Made by a program: the position numbers and the translations under genes
The notes under the pieces: generated by a model
Databases searched by the model: none
Seen by the model: the letters and a program-made list of their open reading frames with translations, nothing else
What the model was told of the DNA's origin: nothing
Shown here: piece after piece, positions 8,579 to 17,666 of the stretch
Layout of the letters: each line of letters opens with the position of its first letter
Numbering within the stretch: the first letter of the stretch is position 1
Assembly: GCF_003268635.1 (NCBI RefSeq)
Contig: NZ_CP029639.1
Span: 1,499,501-1,563,500 of the forward strand
Length of the DNA stretch: 64,000 nt
Source of the DNA: Paenibacillus sp. DCT19
Lineage (GTDB): Bacteria > Bacillota > Bacilli > Paenibacillales > Paenibacillaceae
Direction: 5' to 3'

Positions 8579-9925
8579 CTAGGATTCTTTCTCGTTTTCA
8601 TCGGTATAGTCTGACATGACGAGAGGTTCCTTCGGAACGACAGCAACTTTATAGAAGCGGTTTTTATCTTTTTCCAATAGGACAAAGGTGAGATTCTCGA
8701 ATTCATATTCTTCCTGTTCGTTCATCTCTGGACGATGGCTGTATAACCAACCACCAATGGTATCCCATTCATCCGCATCGAGGTTGGATAAGAACATATC
8801 GTTTACTTTGGACAACGATACTTTACCATCCATAATGACATATTGTTCATTGATGATCTGAATGTCTTCGACTTCATCCGCATCGAACTCATCCCGAATC
8901 TCGCCAACGATCTGCTCAAGCACATCCTCAATGGTAACAATCCCTGAAGTCCCACCATACTCATCGACCAATACGGCGATATGTACGCCATCCTTTTGCA
9001 TTTTCTTCAGCAAGTCTTTGACAGGTGTTGTCTCATGGACAGCCGATACGGGCTGGATGAGGGAGGATAGGTCAACAGGCTCATCATTACCATACAACTC
9101 TAAGAAAAATTGCTTGGTGTTAATGATTCCGATGATATCGTCTTTACTCTCATTCACTACAGGAAAACGAGTATATTGCTCTTCACGAATAATATCCAGA
9201 TTTTCTTGATTCGATTTATTTAGATAAAGGCAGACCATATCAGTCCGAGGTACCATAATTTCTTTAGCTAACATTTCATCAAAGGCAAAGATTCGGCTTA
9301 CATATCCGAATTCCGCTTGATTGATCTTACCACTCTCGAAACTTTCGTTAATGATAATCTGTAACTCTTCCTCCGAGTGTGCGTCTTCATGCTCAGAAGC
9401 GGGTTTAATACCGAACAATTTAACTAGCTGATTGGCAGAGCCGTTCAATAACCAGATAAATGGATACATAATTCGGTTAAACCAGATGATCGGTGTTGAC
9501 GTTAGCAGCGCAACCGTTTCGGCTTTGCGGATCGCAATCGTTTTGGGTGCAAGCTCGCCGACTACCACATGCAAGTATGTAATGGCAATAAATGCGATAA
9601 TAAACGATAAGAAAGATGATAGCGCCTCAGGCAATTGCAAGCTTTCGAATAATGGATGTAGCAGCTTCTCTACGGTTGGTTCACCGAGCCAACCAAGTCC
9701 CAGGGAGGTGATTGTAATGCCGAGCTGACAGGCGGACAAGTATCCATCCAGATTAGCCACTGCTTGTTTCACCGCTAAGGCACGCTTGTTCCCTTCGGCA
9801 ACCATTTGATCAATCCGGCTTGGACGTACCCGCACCAAGGCGAATTCCACCGCCACAAAGAACGCTGATAATCCTATCAAAAACGCAATCATAAATAATT
9901 TTAACGCATACCCGTCACTGTCCAT
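8579..9925 (-). CDS. CNNM/hemolysin-C family membrane protein with CBS pair
   Basis: A 448-residue protein with the standard order: DUF21/CNNM membrane domain (about residues 1-200, with VGELAPKTIAIRKAE), a CBS pair (about 215-335, starting KEIMVPRTDMVCLY and containing HIAVLVDEYGGTSGIVTIEDVLEQIVGEI), and a CorC_HlyC domain (about 350-435). The family includes Mg2+ efflux or transport proteins (MpfA, YhdP, CorC); the older 'hemolysin' name is misleading. The acidic EDVLEQIVGEIRDEFDADEVED stretch is typical. AAAGGAGA lies upstream of the ATG. The gene stands alone and is divergent from cardiolipin synthase. Confidence 0.92.
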   Translation of the reverse strand: MDSDGYALKLFMIAFLIGLSAFFVAVEFALVRVRPSRIDQMVAEGNKRALAVKQAVANLDGYLSACQLGITITSLGLGWLGEPTVEKLLHPLFESLQLPEALSSFLSFIIAFIAITYLHVVVGELAPKTIAIRKAETVALLTSTPIIWFNRIMYPFIWLLNGSANQLVKLFGIKPASEHEDAHSEEELQIIINESFESGKINQAEFGYVSRIFAFDEMLAKEIMVPRTDMVCLYLNKSNQENLDIIREEQYTRFPVVNESKDDIIGIINTKQFFLELYGNDEPVDLSSLIQPVSAVHETTPVKDLLKKMQKDGVHIAVLVDEYGGTSGIVTIEDVLEQIVGEIRDEFDADEVEDIQIINEQYVIMDGKVSLSKVNDMFLSNLDADEWDTIGGWLYSHRPEMNEQEEYEFENLTFVLLEKDKNRFYKVAVVPKEPLVMSDYTDENEKES

Positions 9926-10287
9926 TACACTATTCTTCTCCTTTAAGTAATAAGTTTTTAACGATTATTATATCTAATTTTACGTAAGAAGACCACCTTT
10001 AGCTTATATACAGAGGAAGTATTTGGAACTGAAAACGCTGTGAATGGCGCTGCACCGCCATTTCTCAGTATATTGAATGGATATGTTTAACCTATCACTG
10101 TCATAATATACACGCTGTTTTCAGTTTCAGTCCTAGTGTTAGTGTGCGTATGTAAAGTTTTATCTATGCAAAACGTTACGATTAGGGTCAACATTGGGTA
10201 TCTATGATTAGTTACTCGCTTAATCGTCAAAGATGATGGAGTGAACGTGTAACGGGAAGATGTTTTTGTCACTGAGGGGGAAGTTGA
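9926..10287. other. Divergent intergenic region with nested inverted repeats
   Basis: No gene seen. AATGGCG (10043-10049) and CGCCATT (10056-10062) form a tight hairpin, and ACTGAAAAC (10028-10036) with GTTTTCAGT (10117-10125) forms an outer 9-bp pair around it. The region must hold promoters for both flanking genes, but I see no confident -35/-10 pair. Confidence 0.4.
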
Positions 10288-11727
10288 ATGTTCTGGCTGC
10301 TTATCATATTGCTTATTTTTATTTTTCAAGCAGGCACCATTTTGTTGCTGGAATTCCGTAATCCGGCGAAGGCTGTAGCCTGGTTATTTATTTTGTTTTG
10401 CGTTCCCCTGATCGGTTTCGTTGTCTATTATTTCGTCGCTCAGGATTACAATAAACGTAAAAAGCTCCGTAAAGGAGGCTCACGCATTTTTCGTGAGATT
10501 AAAGAAACGATATGGCAGCAAGCTCATATCATCGAGGATGCACAGCAGATGAAGGATGACCGTTTTAAGCATCAGCATCGGTTATTCAATTTATTATCTC
10601 ATCTATCTGAAAGTCCGATAACAGGCTGCAATCGAAGCCAAGTGCTAACGAATGGTGAAGAGGCATTTGCCGCAATGCTGAAAGAGATGGAACAAGCTAA
10701 GCATCACCTACATGTCGAATTTTATATTTTCCGTGATGATGTAATTGGTACGAAGTTTCAAGATGTGATGATCCGTAAAGCGCAAGAAGGCGTGAAGGTT
10801 CGCTTTATCTGTGATGGGCTCGGAAGTCACAAGATGAGCTGGAATTTTATCCGCAATCTTCAGGAAGCTGGTGTGGAGTTTCATTATTTTCTTCCACCGC
10901 TCATTGCTACGATTGATCGCCGGGTCAACTATCGCAATCATCGCAAAATAGTGGTGGTGGATGGACGGATTGGCTTTGTGGGCGGAATCAATGTTGGTGA
11001 TGATTACTTAGGTCAATATCCAGAGGTTGGATTTTGGCGTGATACCCATGTGCAGATTGAAGGAGATGCCGTCTATTTTCTGCAAAATACATTTCTCAAC
11101 GATTGGAAGCTTGCTTCCGGTGAGCAGATTACAGAGCCGCAGTTAACAGAGCTATTCCCTCCGCATATATGTAGTGGTGATGAACGCATTCAGATTCTAG
11201 GCAGCGGTCCGGATCAGGACTGGGATGCGATTCAGGAGATGTGTTTTGGTGCTATATCGGTAGCTTGTAAACGAATCTATATTACGACTCCTTACTTTAT
11301 CCCTGACCCTGCATTGTATGAGGCACTTAAGACAGCAGCCGTTAGTGGGGTGGATGTGAAAATTATCATTCCATATCAATCGGATTCTCGGCTTGTGCAT
11401 CTGGCCTCTCTGTCTTATGTCGAGGAGCTGCTACGTGCAGGTGTGAAGTTTTATCAATATCGGAAGGGCTTCGTGCATGCCAAAGTTATGATCGTGGATG
11501 ATCTGCTTGCAACTGTAGGCACGGCAAACATGGATATGCGGAGCTTCTTTTATAACTTTGAATTGACTGCCGTGTTGTTCGAGGCTTCGGCTATGGATCA
11601 TTTAATCCAAGATTTTGAACGTGACCTGCACGTTTGCAGCACAATCGACGTAAAGGTTTTTCAGCAGAGATCACAGTGGCAAAAAGGGGCAGAAATGCTT
11701 TCTCGGATGCTTTCACCGCTTCTTTAG
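10288..11727 (+). CDS. cls: Cardiolipin synthase (phospholipase D family)
   Basis: A 479-residue protein with two N-terminal membrane helices (about residues 2-21 and 30-50) followed by two phospholipase-D domains. The HKD motifs are HRKIVVVDG (residue about 218) with GGINVGDDY behind it, and HAKVMIVDD (about residue 395) with GTANMDMRSF. This is the layout of bacterial Cls, which joins two phosphatidylglycerol molecules into cardiolipin and glycerol at the membrane. GAGGGGGA lies upstream of the ATG. Monocistronic, ending in a strong terminator. Confidence 0.95.
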   Translation: MFWLLIILLIFIFQAGTILLLEFRNPAKAVAWLFILFCVPLIGFVVYYFVAQDYNKRKKLRKGGSRIFREIKETIWQQAHIIEDAQQMKDDRFKHQHRLFNLLSHLSESPITGCNRSQVLTNGEEAFAAMLKEMEQAKHHLHVEFYIFRDDVIGTKFQDVMIRKAQEGVKVRFICDGLGSHKMSWNFIRNLQEAGVEFHYFLPPLIATIDRRVNYRNHRKIVVVDGRIGFVGGINVGDDYLGQYPEVGFWRDTHVQIEGDAVYFLQNTFLNDWKLASGEQITEPQLTELFPPHICSGDERIQILGSGPDQDWDAIQEMCFGAISVACKRIYITTPYFIPDPALYEALKTAAVSGVDVKIIIPYQSDSRLVHLASLSYVEELLRAGVKFYQYRKGFVHAKVMIVDDLLATVGTANMDMRSFFYNFELTAVLFEASAMDHLIQDFERDLHVCSTIDVKVFQQRSQWQKGAEMLSRMLSPLL

Positions 11728-11747
11728 CCGTTTTTAGCCCGATTTCT

Positions 11748-11785
11748 GAAGATAAGTTCACTTTTTGTGAATTTATCTTCTTTTT
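11748..11785 (+). terminator. Intrinsic terminator of cls
   Basis: GAAGATAAGTTCAC (11748-11761) and GTGAATTTATCTTC (11767-11780) make a 14-bp stem with one mismatch, followed by TTTTT. Confidence 0.9.
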
Positions 11786-11795
11786 GCTAACTATT

Positions 11796-11825
11796 TTGCT
11801 CAAATTTGATCTTTTATGATATAAT
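11796..11825 (+). promoter_or_regulatory. Probable promoter of yitT
   Basis: TTGCTC (11796-11801), 18 bases, perfect TATAAT (11820-11825). It leaves an unusually long leader of about 180 bases before the yitT start. Confidence 0.55.
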
Positions 11826-11855
11826 AGATATATAAATCATGTCTTGGCGAAGGAG

Positions 11856-11984
11856 GGGAGTCTGCGGGAAAACAGGCTCCCTTTTGCTCTCTTTTGGAAG
11901 GGTGAACCGGAATGCAGACGATCTTGAATCCATTTTATATCGCCTTTAGGTGCGTGTGCTTAAATGATATATAAAATGGATTCA
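11856..11984 (+). promoter_or_regulatory. Structured 5' leader of yitT with two inverted repeats
   Basis: Two hairpins lie between the promoter and yitT. GGGAGTCTG (11856-11864) pairs with CAGGCTCCC (11873-11881) and is followed by TTTT, like a weak terminator. Then TGAATCCATTTTATAT (11925-11940) and ATATAAAATGGATTCA (11969-11984) form a perfect 16-bp inverted repeat around a 28-base loop. No known riboswitch consensus recognised. Confidence 0.5.
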
Positions 11985-12009
11985 CAAACTGATTTAACGG
12001 GGGGATACC

Positions 12010-12921
12010 ATGTCTAATGTAACAGTAAAAGAATTAACATCTAAGGCAGCCGACCGCGGCGTCAAAAGCTCGGTGTTTACATTGAAGCTTCTGCAACGCA
12101 TTCTAATGATACTCGTTGGTGCTGCACTTATGGCTGTATCACTTGAAGTATTTCTCGTGCCAAATGGCGTTATCGATGGCGGGATTACAGGGATCTCGAT
12201 TATGGTGTCAGAGCTCACGCATCTGCCACTCGGGATATTCCTGACCTTGCTCAACTTGCCTTTTCTTATTCTAGGTTACAAACAAATTGGTAAAACGTTT
12301 GCGTTATCTACGCTGCTTGGGATCGTAGTGATGTCCATTGGGACGTCATTATTGCACAAAGTGCCCGCATTGACGCCAGGAGAGCCGCTGCTCGGAGCAG
12401 TATTTGGCGGATTGATTCTAGGGGTAGGTGTTGGTCTGGTTATTCGTTCGGGTGGATCACTTGATGGAACCGAGATCGTTGCTATTTTGCTAAGCGAGAA
12501 GTCACCATTATCGGTAGGACAGATCGTATTGTTCATTAACGTATTTATTTTCGCTGGTGCAGGATTTGTATTTGGCTGGCCAAATGCACTGTACAGCATG
12601 ATTGCTTATTATATTGCGATGAAGATGATCGATATTGTCAACGAAGGATTGGATCAATCCAAATCCGTATGGATTATCAGTGAGAAGTATCGGGATATCG
12701 GATCTGCGTTAACAGACCGTCTTGGACGTGGTGTAACCTTTCTCGATGGAGAAGGTGGATTCAGTGGGGATGAGAAGAAAATTATTTTTGTCGTTATCAC
12801 TCGTCTCGAAGAAGCCAAGTTGAAATCAATCGTAGAAGATTGGGACCCACAAGCCTTTGTAGCGATTGGTAATATACATGATGTGAAGGGCGGACGTTTC
12901 AAGAAAAAAGGTATCCATTAG
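12010..12921 (+). CDS. YitT family membrane protein
   Basis: A 303-residue protein. Residues about 25-210 carry two DUF161 repeats with six membrane segments and the family pattern PNGVIDGGITGISIM...GGLILGVGVGLVIRSGGSLDGTEI. Residues about 225-295 form the cytoplasmic DUF2179 domain (RGVTFLDGEGGFSGDEKKIIFVVITRLE), shared with PII-like ligand-binding proteins. The biochemical role of YitT proteins is unknown. The ATG at 12010 follows GGGGGGAT. A long structured leader precedes it and a bidirectional terminator follows. Confidence 0.92.
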   Translation: MSNVTVKELTSKAADRGVKSSVFTLKLLQRILMILVGAALMAVSLEVFLVPNGVIDGGITGISIMVSELTHLPLGIFLTLLNLPFLILGYKQIGKTFALSTLLGIVVMSIGTSLLHKVPALTPGEPLLGAVFGGLILGVGVGLVIRSGGSLDGTEIVAILLSEKSPLSVGQIVLFINVFIFAGAGFVFGWPNALYSMIAYYIAMKMIDIVNEGLDQSKSVWIISEKYRDIGSALTDRLGRGVTFLDGEGGFSGDEKKIIFVVITRLEEAKLKSIVEDWDPQAFVAIGNIHDVKGGRFKKKGIH

Positions 12922-12991
12922 CGAGTTTAATAGCTGAACTGAATGACAATAAACAGCGAGTGCTGGAACGTAATGCACATGTTGTTAGAAC

Positions 12992-13033
12992 AATAGCCGA
13001 CATCCTTGGTTTGAGGGTGTCGGTTATTTCTTT
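12992..13033. terminator. Bidirectional terminator between yitT and the end-joining genes
   Basis: AATAGCCGACATCC (12992-13005) pairs with GGGTGTCGGTTATT (13015-13028) through 14 bp including G-U pairs, followed by TCTTTTT on the plus strand. It overlaps the stop codon of the minus-strand polymerase gene. Confidence 0.8.
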
Positions 13034-13913
13034 TTGAGATGTTGGATGATCAGCTCTACCGGCTGAGGTTCAACAGCAGCAATCAGGTCTCCCATCTGTG
13101 CAAGCCGTTCAACGATGTTCATCAGATGATAATCTTTGACCGACACATCGTTACGGACTTCCTCCCAGGTGAGAGGTGTGGAGACGGTACCGCCTGGTTT
13201 AGCTCGCGGCGTATAAGGGGCTGCCAGCGTTTTCCCGCCATAGTGTTGAAGATAGTCAAAATAAATACGATCCCCGCGATCCTTTTTGAGTCGTTCTAGC
13301 GTGAACAGGTTGGGGTGTTTCTGTGTAACATATTTGCCTACAAAGTGGCCGATGTCTCGCAGTTCATCAAAGGTAACGCCCTGACGGATGGGCACAATGA
13401 TCTGAACACCTGTAGCACCAGAGGTTTTGGGAATAGAACGAAGACCAAGAGACGTGAGCGTTTCCCCTACGATCTGAGCAGCCTGCATGATTCGTGGCTC
13501 GTCCTCTTGAGAAGGATCAAGGTCGATCATCCATTCGCAAGGTAAATGACTTCCGACCGCATGAAGGGAAGGATGGAATTCAAGGGATGCCAGATTACCA
13601 AGCCAGAGTAATACCGGCAGAGAATTCATCACCACATAATTAATACCTTCGTGATTCTCCGTATGGACAAATTCAGGAATAGGCTCGGGGCATTCTTTTG
13701 ATAAAAAAATTCACCGCCCACACCATGAGGATAACGAATAGTAGTTAGTAATCGATTGCTGGTGTATGTGAGCAGATAAGGTGCAAGTGCTGCTAACTTC
13801 TGTAAATAGATGGCTTTTGTTACCCCGGCTTCAGGCCATAATGGTTTATTGGGATTTGTCACCGTAATCTCCATGCCGTCAATCATAATCGTTCCTTTGA
13901 TTGTATGTGCCAT
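13024..13913 (-). pseudogene. ligD: LigD-type NHEJ polymerase/primase domain protein, frame broken by a missing C
   Basis: Two frames (13629-13913 and 13024-13635) together encode one LigD polymerase domain (archaeo-eukaryotic primase fold). The first has the typical start TIDG-like MIDGMEITVTNPNKPLWPEAG and GVGGEFFYQKNAP; the second has the catalytic MIDLDPS (two Asp), TSGATGVQIIVPI, and KDRGDRIYFDYLQ. The frames join at a C4 run (plus-strand G4, 13687-13690); one more C restores KNAPEPIPEFVHTENHEG. The repaired protein has about 296 residues, full length for a stand-alone polymerase. AGGAGG lies nine bases before the ATG at 13913. It fills gaps during Ku/ligase end joining; the ligase gene lies 115 bases upstream. 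Confidence 0.85.
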
Positions 13914-14028
13914 CCGATCTGCCTCCTATCCCGGTCAAATGTGTATTCACGGATTATTGGTAGGTTATTTTGTCTTCTCTTATCTGTGTGAACGTTTAGT
14001 TGATATGATATACATAGAGCTACACTTC

Positions 14029-14988
14029 CTACGGCTCTTCATGCATAAGCTGACTGGCTGGGCAATCCTCCCGTGTAACTTCGGCAAATGTCTGAATGCT
14101 TGGATGGCGCAACGTCCGGTGATGAGTCAGCTCCATGTATTGCACTTTGACTCCGATCTGTGGCTCGATCCACGTCGTCTCTGCACTTCGTTCAGGTATG
14201 TTATGAAACGGATTGGTCTCACGAATCAGAGGCTGTATATCTGTAGTGAGCTTGCGCCACGTATCAGAGTTTAGCTTGCCTGTACCAACATGACCGATAT
14301 AAATAAAGCGTGATCCATCATACACCCCAACGGCTATTGCATTAACAATGCCACTACGAAAAGTAACGCCCCCAATCATGGCATAGAGATCATGCATGAT
14401 TTTCACTTTCTGCCAGCGTGAATCCTTACCACGGATTCCATACGTGCTGGAGAGATCCTTACAGACGATGCCTTCCATCTGATGCTGTCTCATAACAGTC
14501 AATAGGGCGGCTGGATCGGACATATTGGTGACCTCTTGCACATGGGAGGATGGAGTTAGCACCTGATGGAGCAATTGCTGGCGCTGGACAAGCGGCTGAT
14601 CGGTAACCCATTTTCCATCACAGTACAAAATATCAAACACCATATACGTTATCGGCATTTGATGAACCGCTTGCGCGATTGCATCTGGTTTACTCATGCG
14701 ATCCCGGCGCAAAACATGATAAAAGGAAGGTTTGCCAGTGTCGGGATCTAAGGCGATAATCTCACCATCCACAATGTAAGTCGGAGCGGAGCAAATATTG
14801 CGGCTCAGAGCAAGCTCTGGATACTGCAATGTTCGTTCATGCTGTCTTCGGTTAATCAGCCTAAGCCCTTCACCGTCCTCATAAGCAAGCATACGCACAC
14901 CATCCCATTTGACCTGGGCAATCCAATTCGATCCGGTCGGTAGAGTTTGTTTTGATATGGGTTCAAAGGGGGTGATTGGAGTGAACAT
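14029..14988 (-). CDS. ATP-dependent DNA ligase, LigD/LigB type (NHEJ)
   Basis: A 319-residue stand-alone ligase. The nucleotidyltransferase motif I is QVKWDGVRM (catalytic Lys in KWDG), followed by VDGEIIALD (motif III), TYMVFDILYCDGKW, GIVCKDLSSTYG (motif IV) and WQKVKIMHD (motif V). The C-terminal 110 residues are an OB-fold (AIAVGVYDGSRFIYIGHVGTG). In many Bacilli ligase and polymerase are fused in one LigD; here they are separate neighbouring genes on the minus strand, with Ku 2.7 kb upstream. Role inferred: sealing double-strand breaks, probably in spores. An R1 repeat fills its 5' leader. Confidence 0.9.
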   Translation of the reverse strand: MFTPITPFEPISKQTLPTGSNWIAQVKWDGVRMLAYEDGEGLRLINRRQHERTLQYPELALSRNICSAPTYIVDGEIIALDPDTGKPSFYHVLRRDRMSKPDAIAQAVHQMPITYMVFDILYCDGKWVTDQPLVQRQQLLHQVLTPSSHVQEVTNMSDPAALLTVMRQHQMEGIVCKDLSSTYGIRGKDSRWQKVKIMHDLYAMIGGVTFRSGIVNAIAVGVYDGSRFIYIGHVGTGKLNSDTWRKLTTDIQPLIRETNPFHNIPERSAETTWIEPQIGVKVQYMELTHHRTLRHPSIQTFAEVTREDCPASQLMHEEP

Positions 14989-15013
14989 ATGTATAGGCTC
15001 CTTTCCAAATAAA

Positions 15014-15093
15014 AGAAGTTATTCAAAACAGTGCGCTTTTGATTACGAAGGATGCCTGATGGCATCTCAGCGCCCGATATGGGGTTCAGCCGA
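15014..15093 (-). repeat. Dispersed repeat R1, half-length copy
   Basis: Matches the tail half of the R1 family: GTTATTCAAAACAGTGCGCT, then TTTGATTACGAAGGATGCCT and CAGCGCCCGATATGGGGTTC. It sits in the 5' leader of the DNA ligase gene. See the full copy at 18589-18815. Confidence 0.75.
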
Positions 15094-15100
15094 ACAATGC

Positions 15101-16198
15101 TTATATTTTTGACGAACGGAATCGGAGCTTATGTATAAGAATAAGCAGCAAGGGAAGAGCAATTCCACACGTAAGATCCCAGTCGATCCAATAGGGAATG
15201 ACGACTTTGAGATAGTAGGTTTCGTTTGGCGAAATAAGGATAGACATACTAAAAATGATCAATGCGCTAGGTAAGATGAGTGAGCGGTAGCTGGGCAATC
15301 GGAATAGATGGGCAATTCCTGAGATAAAGCCGTAAAAAAACAAAATGGCTTTGAAAAAAACTGCGATAATCCATACGCATGCGATAAAGGCTTCCATTCG
15401 CTGTAGAAAGTTGCCTATATTAATTTTCTGAGCCAGCATAAACGAGGCAAACCAGTAATGCTGTGTTAGAAAAGAACCCATGACTAACAAACTCATGGTC
15501 AACGTTAGTGTCAACATTAATCCGCCAATCATACCTGTGAGTAGAATATCCTTCTTCATATGGGGCTTTTGATTCGTGTAGGGAAGCAGCATCATAAAAA
15601 TACATAGTTCACAATAGGGATAGGTTAGTACAGCGACAAAACCTTTCAAAGGATCTAAAATGCCGTTGGAGAGAACAGGTTTGATGTTGCTCAGTTGCAC
15701 TTGAGGAAGCAGTAAGACAAGCAGAATGATGAGGAATAATACAACCAGAGGAAGGAACACCTCCGCAGTTCTCCCTATGCAAGCTATCCCCTGTATCAGT
15801 CCCCATGCAAGTGCACCAACAAAGATTAGATCGATCACCCATATGGGCGATGAAGGTAAGATCTGAGTAGTCATGAAATCGCCAAGTTCCCGGATAAAGG
15901 TAGACGCACTGATTAGAAAATAAAACAAATAAAAACAACTGAACAGAGCACCGATCCAAGAACCAAAAGTTTGAAGTGTATTTTCAATCAGGTTCATTCG
16001 TGGATTAAGATTATAGGCGGCCAGAAAGAGGATTAATACGCCCATGCCGCCCCCAACGCCAAGTATCGCTGACAGCCACGCGTCTTCATGTGCGTAGGAA
16101 GTTATCATGGCAGGGAATACGAGGATCTGTTCTCCAATCGTACAGAGGAATAGCAGGATGGCCAGTTGCCTGACGTTCAACCTTCCCTTCTCAATCAT
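15101..16198 (-). CDS. GerAB-type spore germination permease
   Basis: A 365-residue protein with about ten predicted membrane helices, starting RLNVRQLAILLFLCTIGEQILVFPA. This is the conserved opening of the GerAB/ArcD/ProY endospore family in the APC superfamily. GerAB proteins are the germinant-binding B subunits of Ger receptors in the spore inner membrane. No GerAA or GerAC gene adjoins, so this is an orphan B subunit in the window. AAGGAG lies seven bases before the ATG. It lies between DNA ligase and the CatE-like gene, all on the minus strand. Confidence 0.88.
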   Translation of the reverse strand: MIEKGRLNVRQLAILLFLCTIGEQILVFPAMITSYAHEDAWLSAILGVGGGMGVLILFLAAYNLNPRMNLIENTLQTFGSWIGALFSCFYLFYFLISASTFIRELGDFMTTQILPSSPIWVIDLIFVGALAWGLIQGIACIGRTAEVFLPLVVLFLIILLVLLLPQVQLSNIKPVLSNGILDPLKGFVAVLTYPYCELCIFMMLLPYTNQKPHMKKDILLTGMIGGLMLTLTLTMSLLVMGSFLTQHYWFASFMLAQKINIGNFLQRMEAFIACVWIIAVFFKAILFFYGFISGIAHLFRLPSYRSLILPSALIIFSMSILISPNETYYLKVVIPYWIDWDLTCGIALPLLLILIHKLRFRSSKI

Positions 16199-16272
16199 GT
16201 GTTATCTCCTTCGAGTATCTTCATTATCTTGAGCATGTGGATAGGATGCACGAAAAGTACCATTTTTATAAT

Positions 16273-16325
16273 AGGTTGTTCAAAACGTCCGCTTTTGATT
16301 ACGAAGAATGCCTGACGGCATCTCA
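16273..16325 (-). repeat. Dispersed repeat R1, short copy
   Basis: AGGTTGTTCAAAACGTCCGC, TTTTGATTACGAAGAATGCC and GGCATCTCA match the R1 end region. It lies between gerAB and the VOC gene terminator. Confidence 0.7.
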
Positions 16326-16344
16326 ACATCATGAACACCATCAA

Positions 16345-16408
16345 TAAAAAATCCCGAACAACGGGCAGATCCTCCATGGCGTGAGAGGGTACCGTATGTT
16401 CGGGATTT
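16345..16408 (-). terminator. Intrinsic terminator of the catE-like gene
   Basis: AAATCCCGAACA (16349-16360) and TGTTCGGGATTT (16397-16408) are perfect 12-bp inverted repeats; on the minus strand they run into TTTTTT. Confidence 0.85.
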
Positions 16409-16445
16409 GTAGAATGTGTAGTGTCAATAAAGCATAATGTGAAAC

Positions 16446-17315
16446 TTATTTTTCTGCCGTTAGACGAATGTGAATCTGCTGCGGATCGACGGTAAACCAC
16501 ACATCATTTTGTTGTGTTAATGTCGCTCCGGCTTCACGTAGCTGCTCTACAGCCTGATTGCGTTCCGCCTCGCTGGAGTACACAATCGTAAAGTATTCAA
16601 TACCTGTAGCATCGCTAGGATTCACAGGTGCTCCTGAACCTGCCCAGATATTGAGGCCGATATGATGGTGGTATCCACCTGCAGAGATGAATAGTGCTGA
16701 CATGTTGGCGAAATTACCGACGATATCAAAACCAAGTACACCATGATAGAAGCGGCGTGATTCTTCCAGACTACGTACGTGGAAATGAACATGACCTATG
16801 ACAGTGCCTACCGGAAGTCCTGCCCAAGTTTCATTCGCAGATAGGTCAAACAAACCTTGAACATCGACGGGATCAGTTCCCATGATGTAGTTATTATCTG
16901 CATCGCGCCGCCATGTGTCCCGCGGACGATCGACATAAATTTCGATACCATTAAGGTCAGGATCAGAGATGTACAGTGCCTCACTTACAAGATGATCCCC
17001 TTGCCCAATCTCAATACCTGAAGCAGCGAGGTTGCGCAGAGCCAGGCCAAGCGACTTACGATCAGGCAATAGGATTGCAAAATGGTACAAGCCAGCAGAC
17101 GAACGTTCAGGCATCGTAACAGCGTTAGGAATTTCCTCAAGACGCAAGAGCGAGTGCTGTCCATCTACGGTAAACGTTGCAACAGAATCCTTCCGTTCCA
17201 GCAGTTTCAAACCTACCACTTGCGTATAGAATTGAATGGAGCGCTCCAGATTGCTGATTCTCAGACTAACTTCGCCTAGATGGGTAGTAGCGGGAATTTG
17301 ATAAGGTTGGGTCAT
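16446..17315 (-). CDS. catE: CatE-like VOC family dioxygenase (catechol-2,3-dioxygenase type)
   Basis: A 289-residue protein made of two VOC (glyoxalase-fold) modules, about residues 10-130 and 165-285. It closely resembles Bacillus CatE: LGEVSLRISNLERSIQFYT at the start, LPERSSAGLYHFAILLPDR-like segment MPERSSAGLYHFAILLPDR, then IGHVHFHVRSLEESRRFYHG and AGGYHHHIGLNIWAG. His in GHVHFHV and in YHHHIGLN are likely metal ligands. CatE is a ring-cleaving extradiol dioxygenase for catechol. AGGAGGAAT precedes the ATG. Single gene with its own terminator. Confidence 0.88.
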   Translation of the reverse strand: MTQPYQIPATTHLGEVSLRISNLERSIQFYTQVVGLKLLERKDSVATFTVDGQHSLLRLEEIPNAVTMPERSSAGLYHFAILLPDRKSLGLALRNLAASGIEIGQGDHLVSEALYISDPDLNGIEIYVDRPRDTWRRDADNNYIMGTDPVDVQGLFDLSANETWAGLPVGTVIGHVHFHVRSLEESRRFYHGVLGFDIVGNFANMSALFISAGGYHHHIGLNIWAGSGAPVNPSDATGIEYFTIVYSSEAERNQAVEQLREAGATLTQQNDVWFTVDPQQIHIRLTAEK

Positions 17316-17614
17316 GTTGATTCCTCCTGAAATGAAAATGATTTTGTGTTTAGCTATTAAGTATTTGTAAGAATTCAGAGTTAATATTAATCAAGATTGG
17401 GATTGAAAACTGCTATTGAGTGTTGCGATTAAATGTACTGAAAGCTAGAGATGACTTTAAAATTGCAAATAAGTTACTTTTCATAAGTTAATATAAAATA
17501 TAAATTGACTTTCGTCAAATGGTTTCTGGGTGGAAGAGAACTCGTATAAAGCTAATCAGAAGGCCAATTTTGACATTTGGTTTAATCAAATTAAGTTTGC
17601 TGCCACTAAAACAT
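17316..17614. other. AT-rich intergenic stretch between catE and ku
   Basis: No gene or repeat seen. The region upstream of the minus-strand catE gene must contain its promoter, but no convincing -35/-10 pair stands out. Confidence 0.3.
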
Positions 17615-17638
17615 AAATCCGGCTGGAGCGCCGGATTT
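17615..17638 (-). terminator. Hairpin terminator of ku
   Basis: AAATCCGGC (17615-17623) and GCCGGATTT (17630-17638) form a perfect 9-bp stem 29 bases after the ku stop codon; the following minus-strand tract ATGTTTTAG is only moderately T-rich. Confidence 0.7.
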
Positions 17639-17666
17639 AATGGAGTTCTTATTGAAAATTCATGAG

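Noticed and set aside
13024..13913. True pseudogenisation of the LigD polymerase
   Set aside because: Only one base is missing, at a homopolymer, and all catalytic motifs are intact; the same defect recurs in five unrelated genes.
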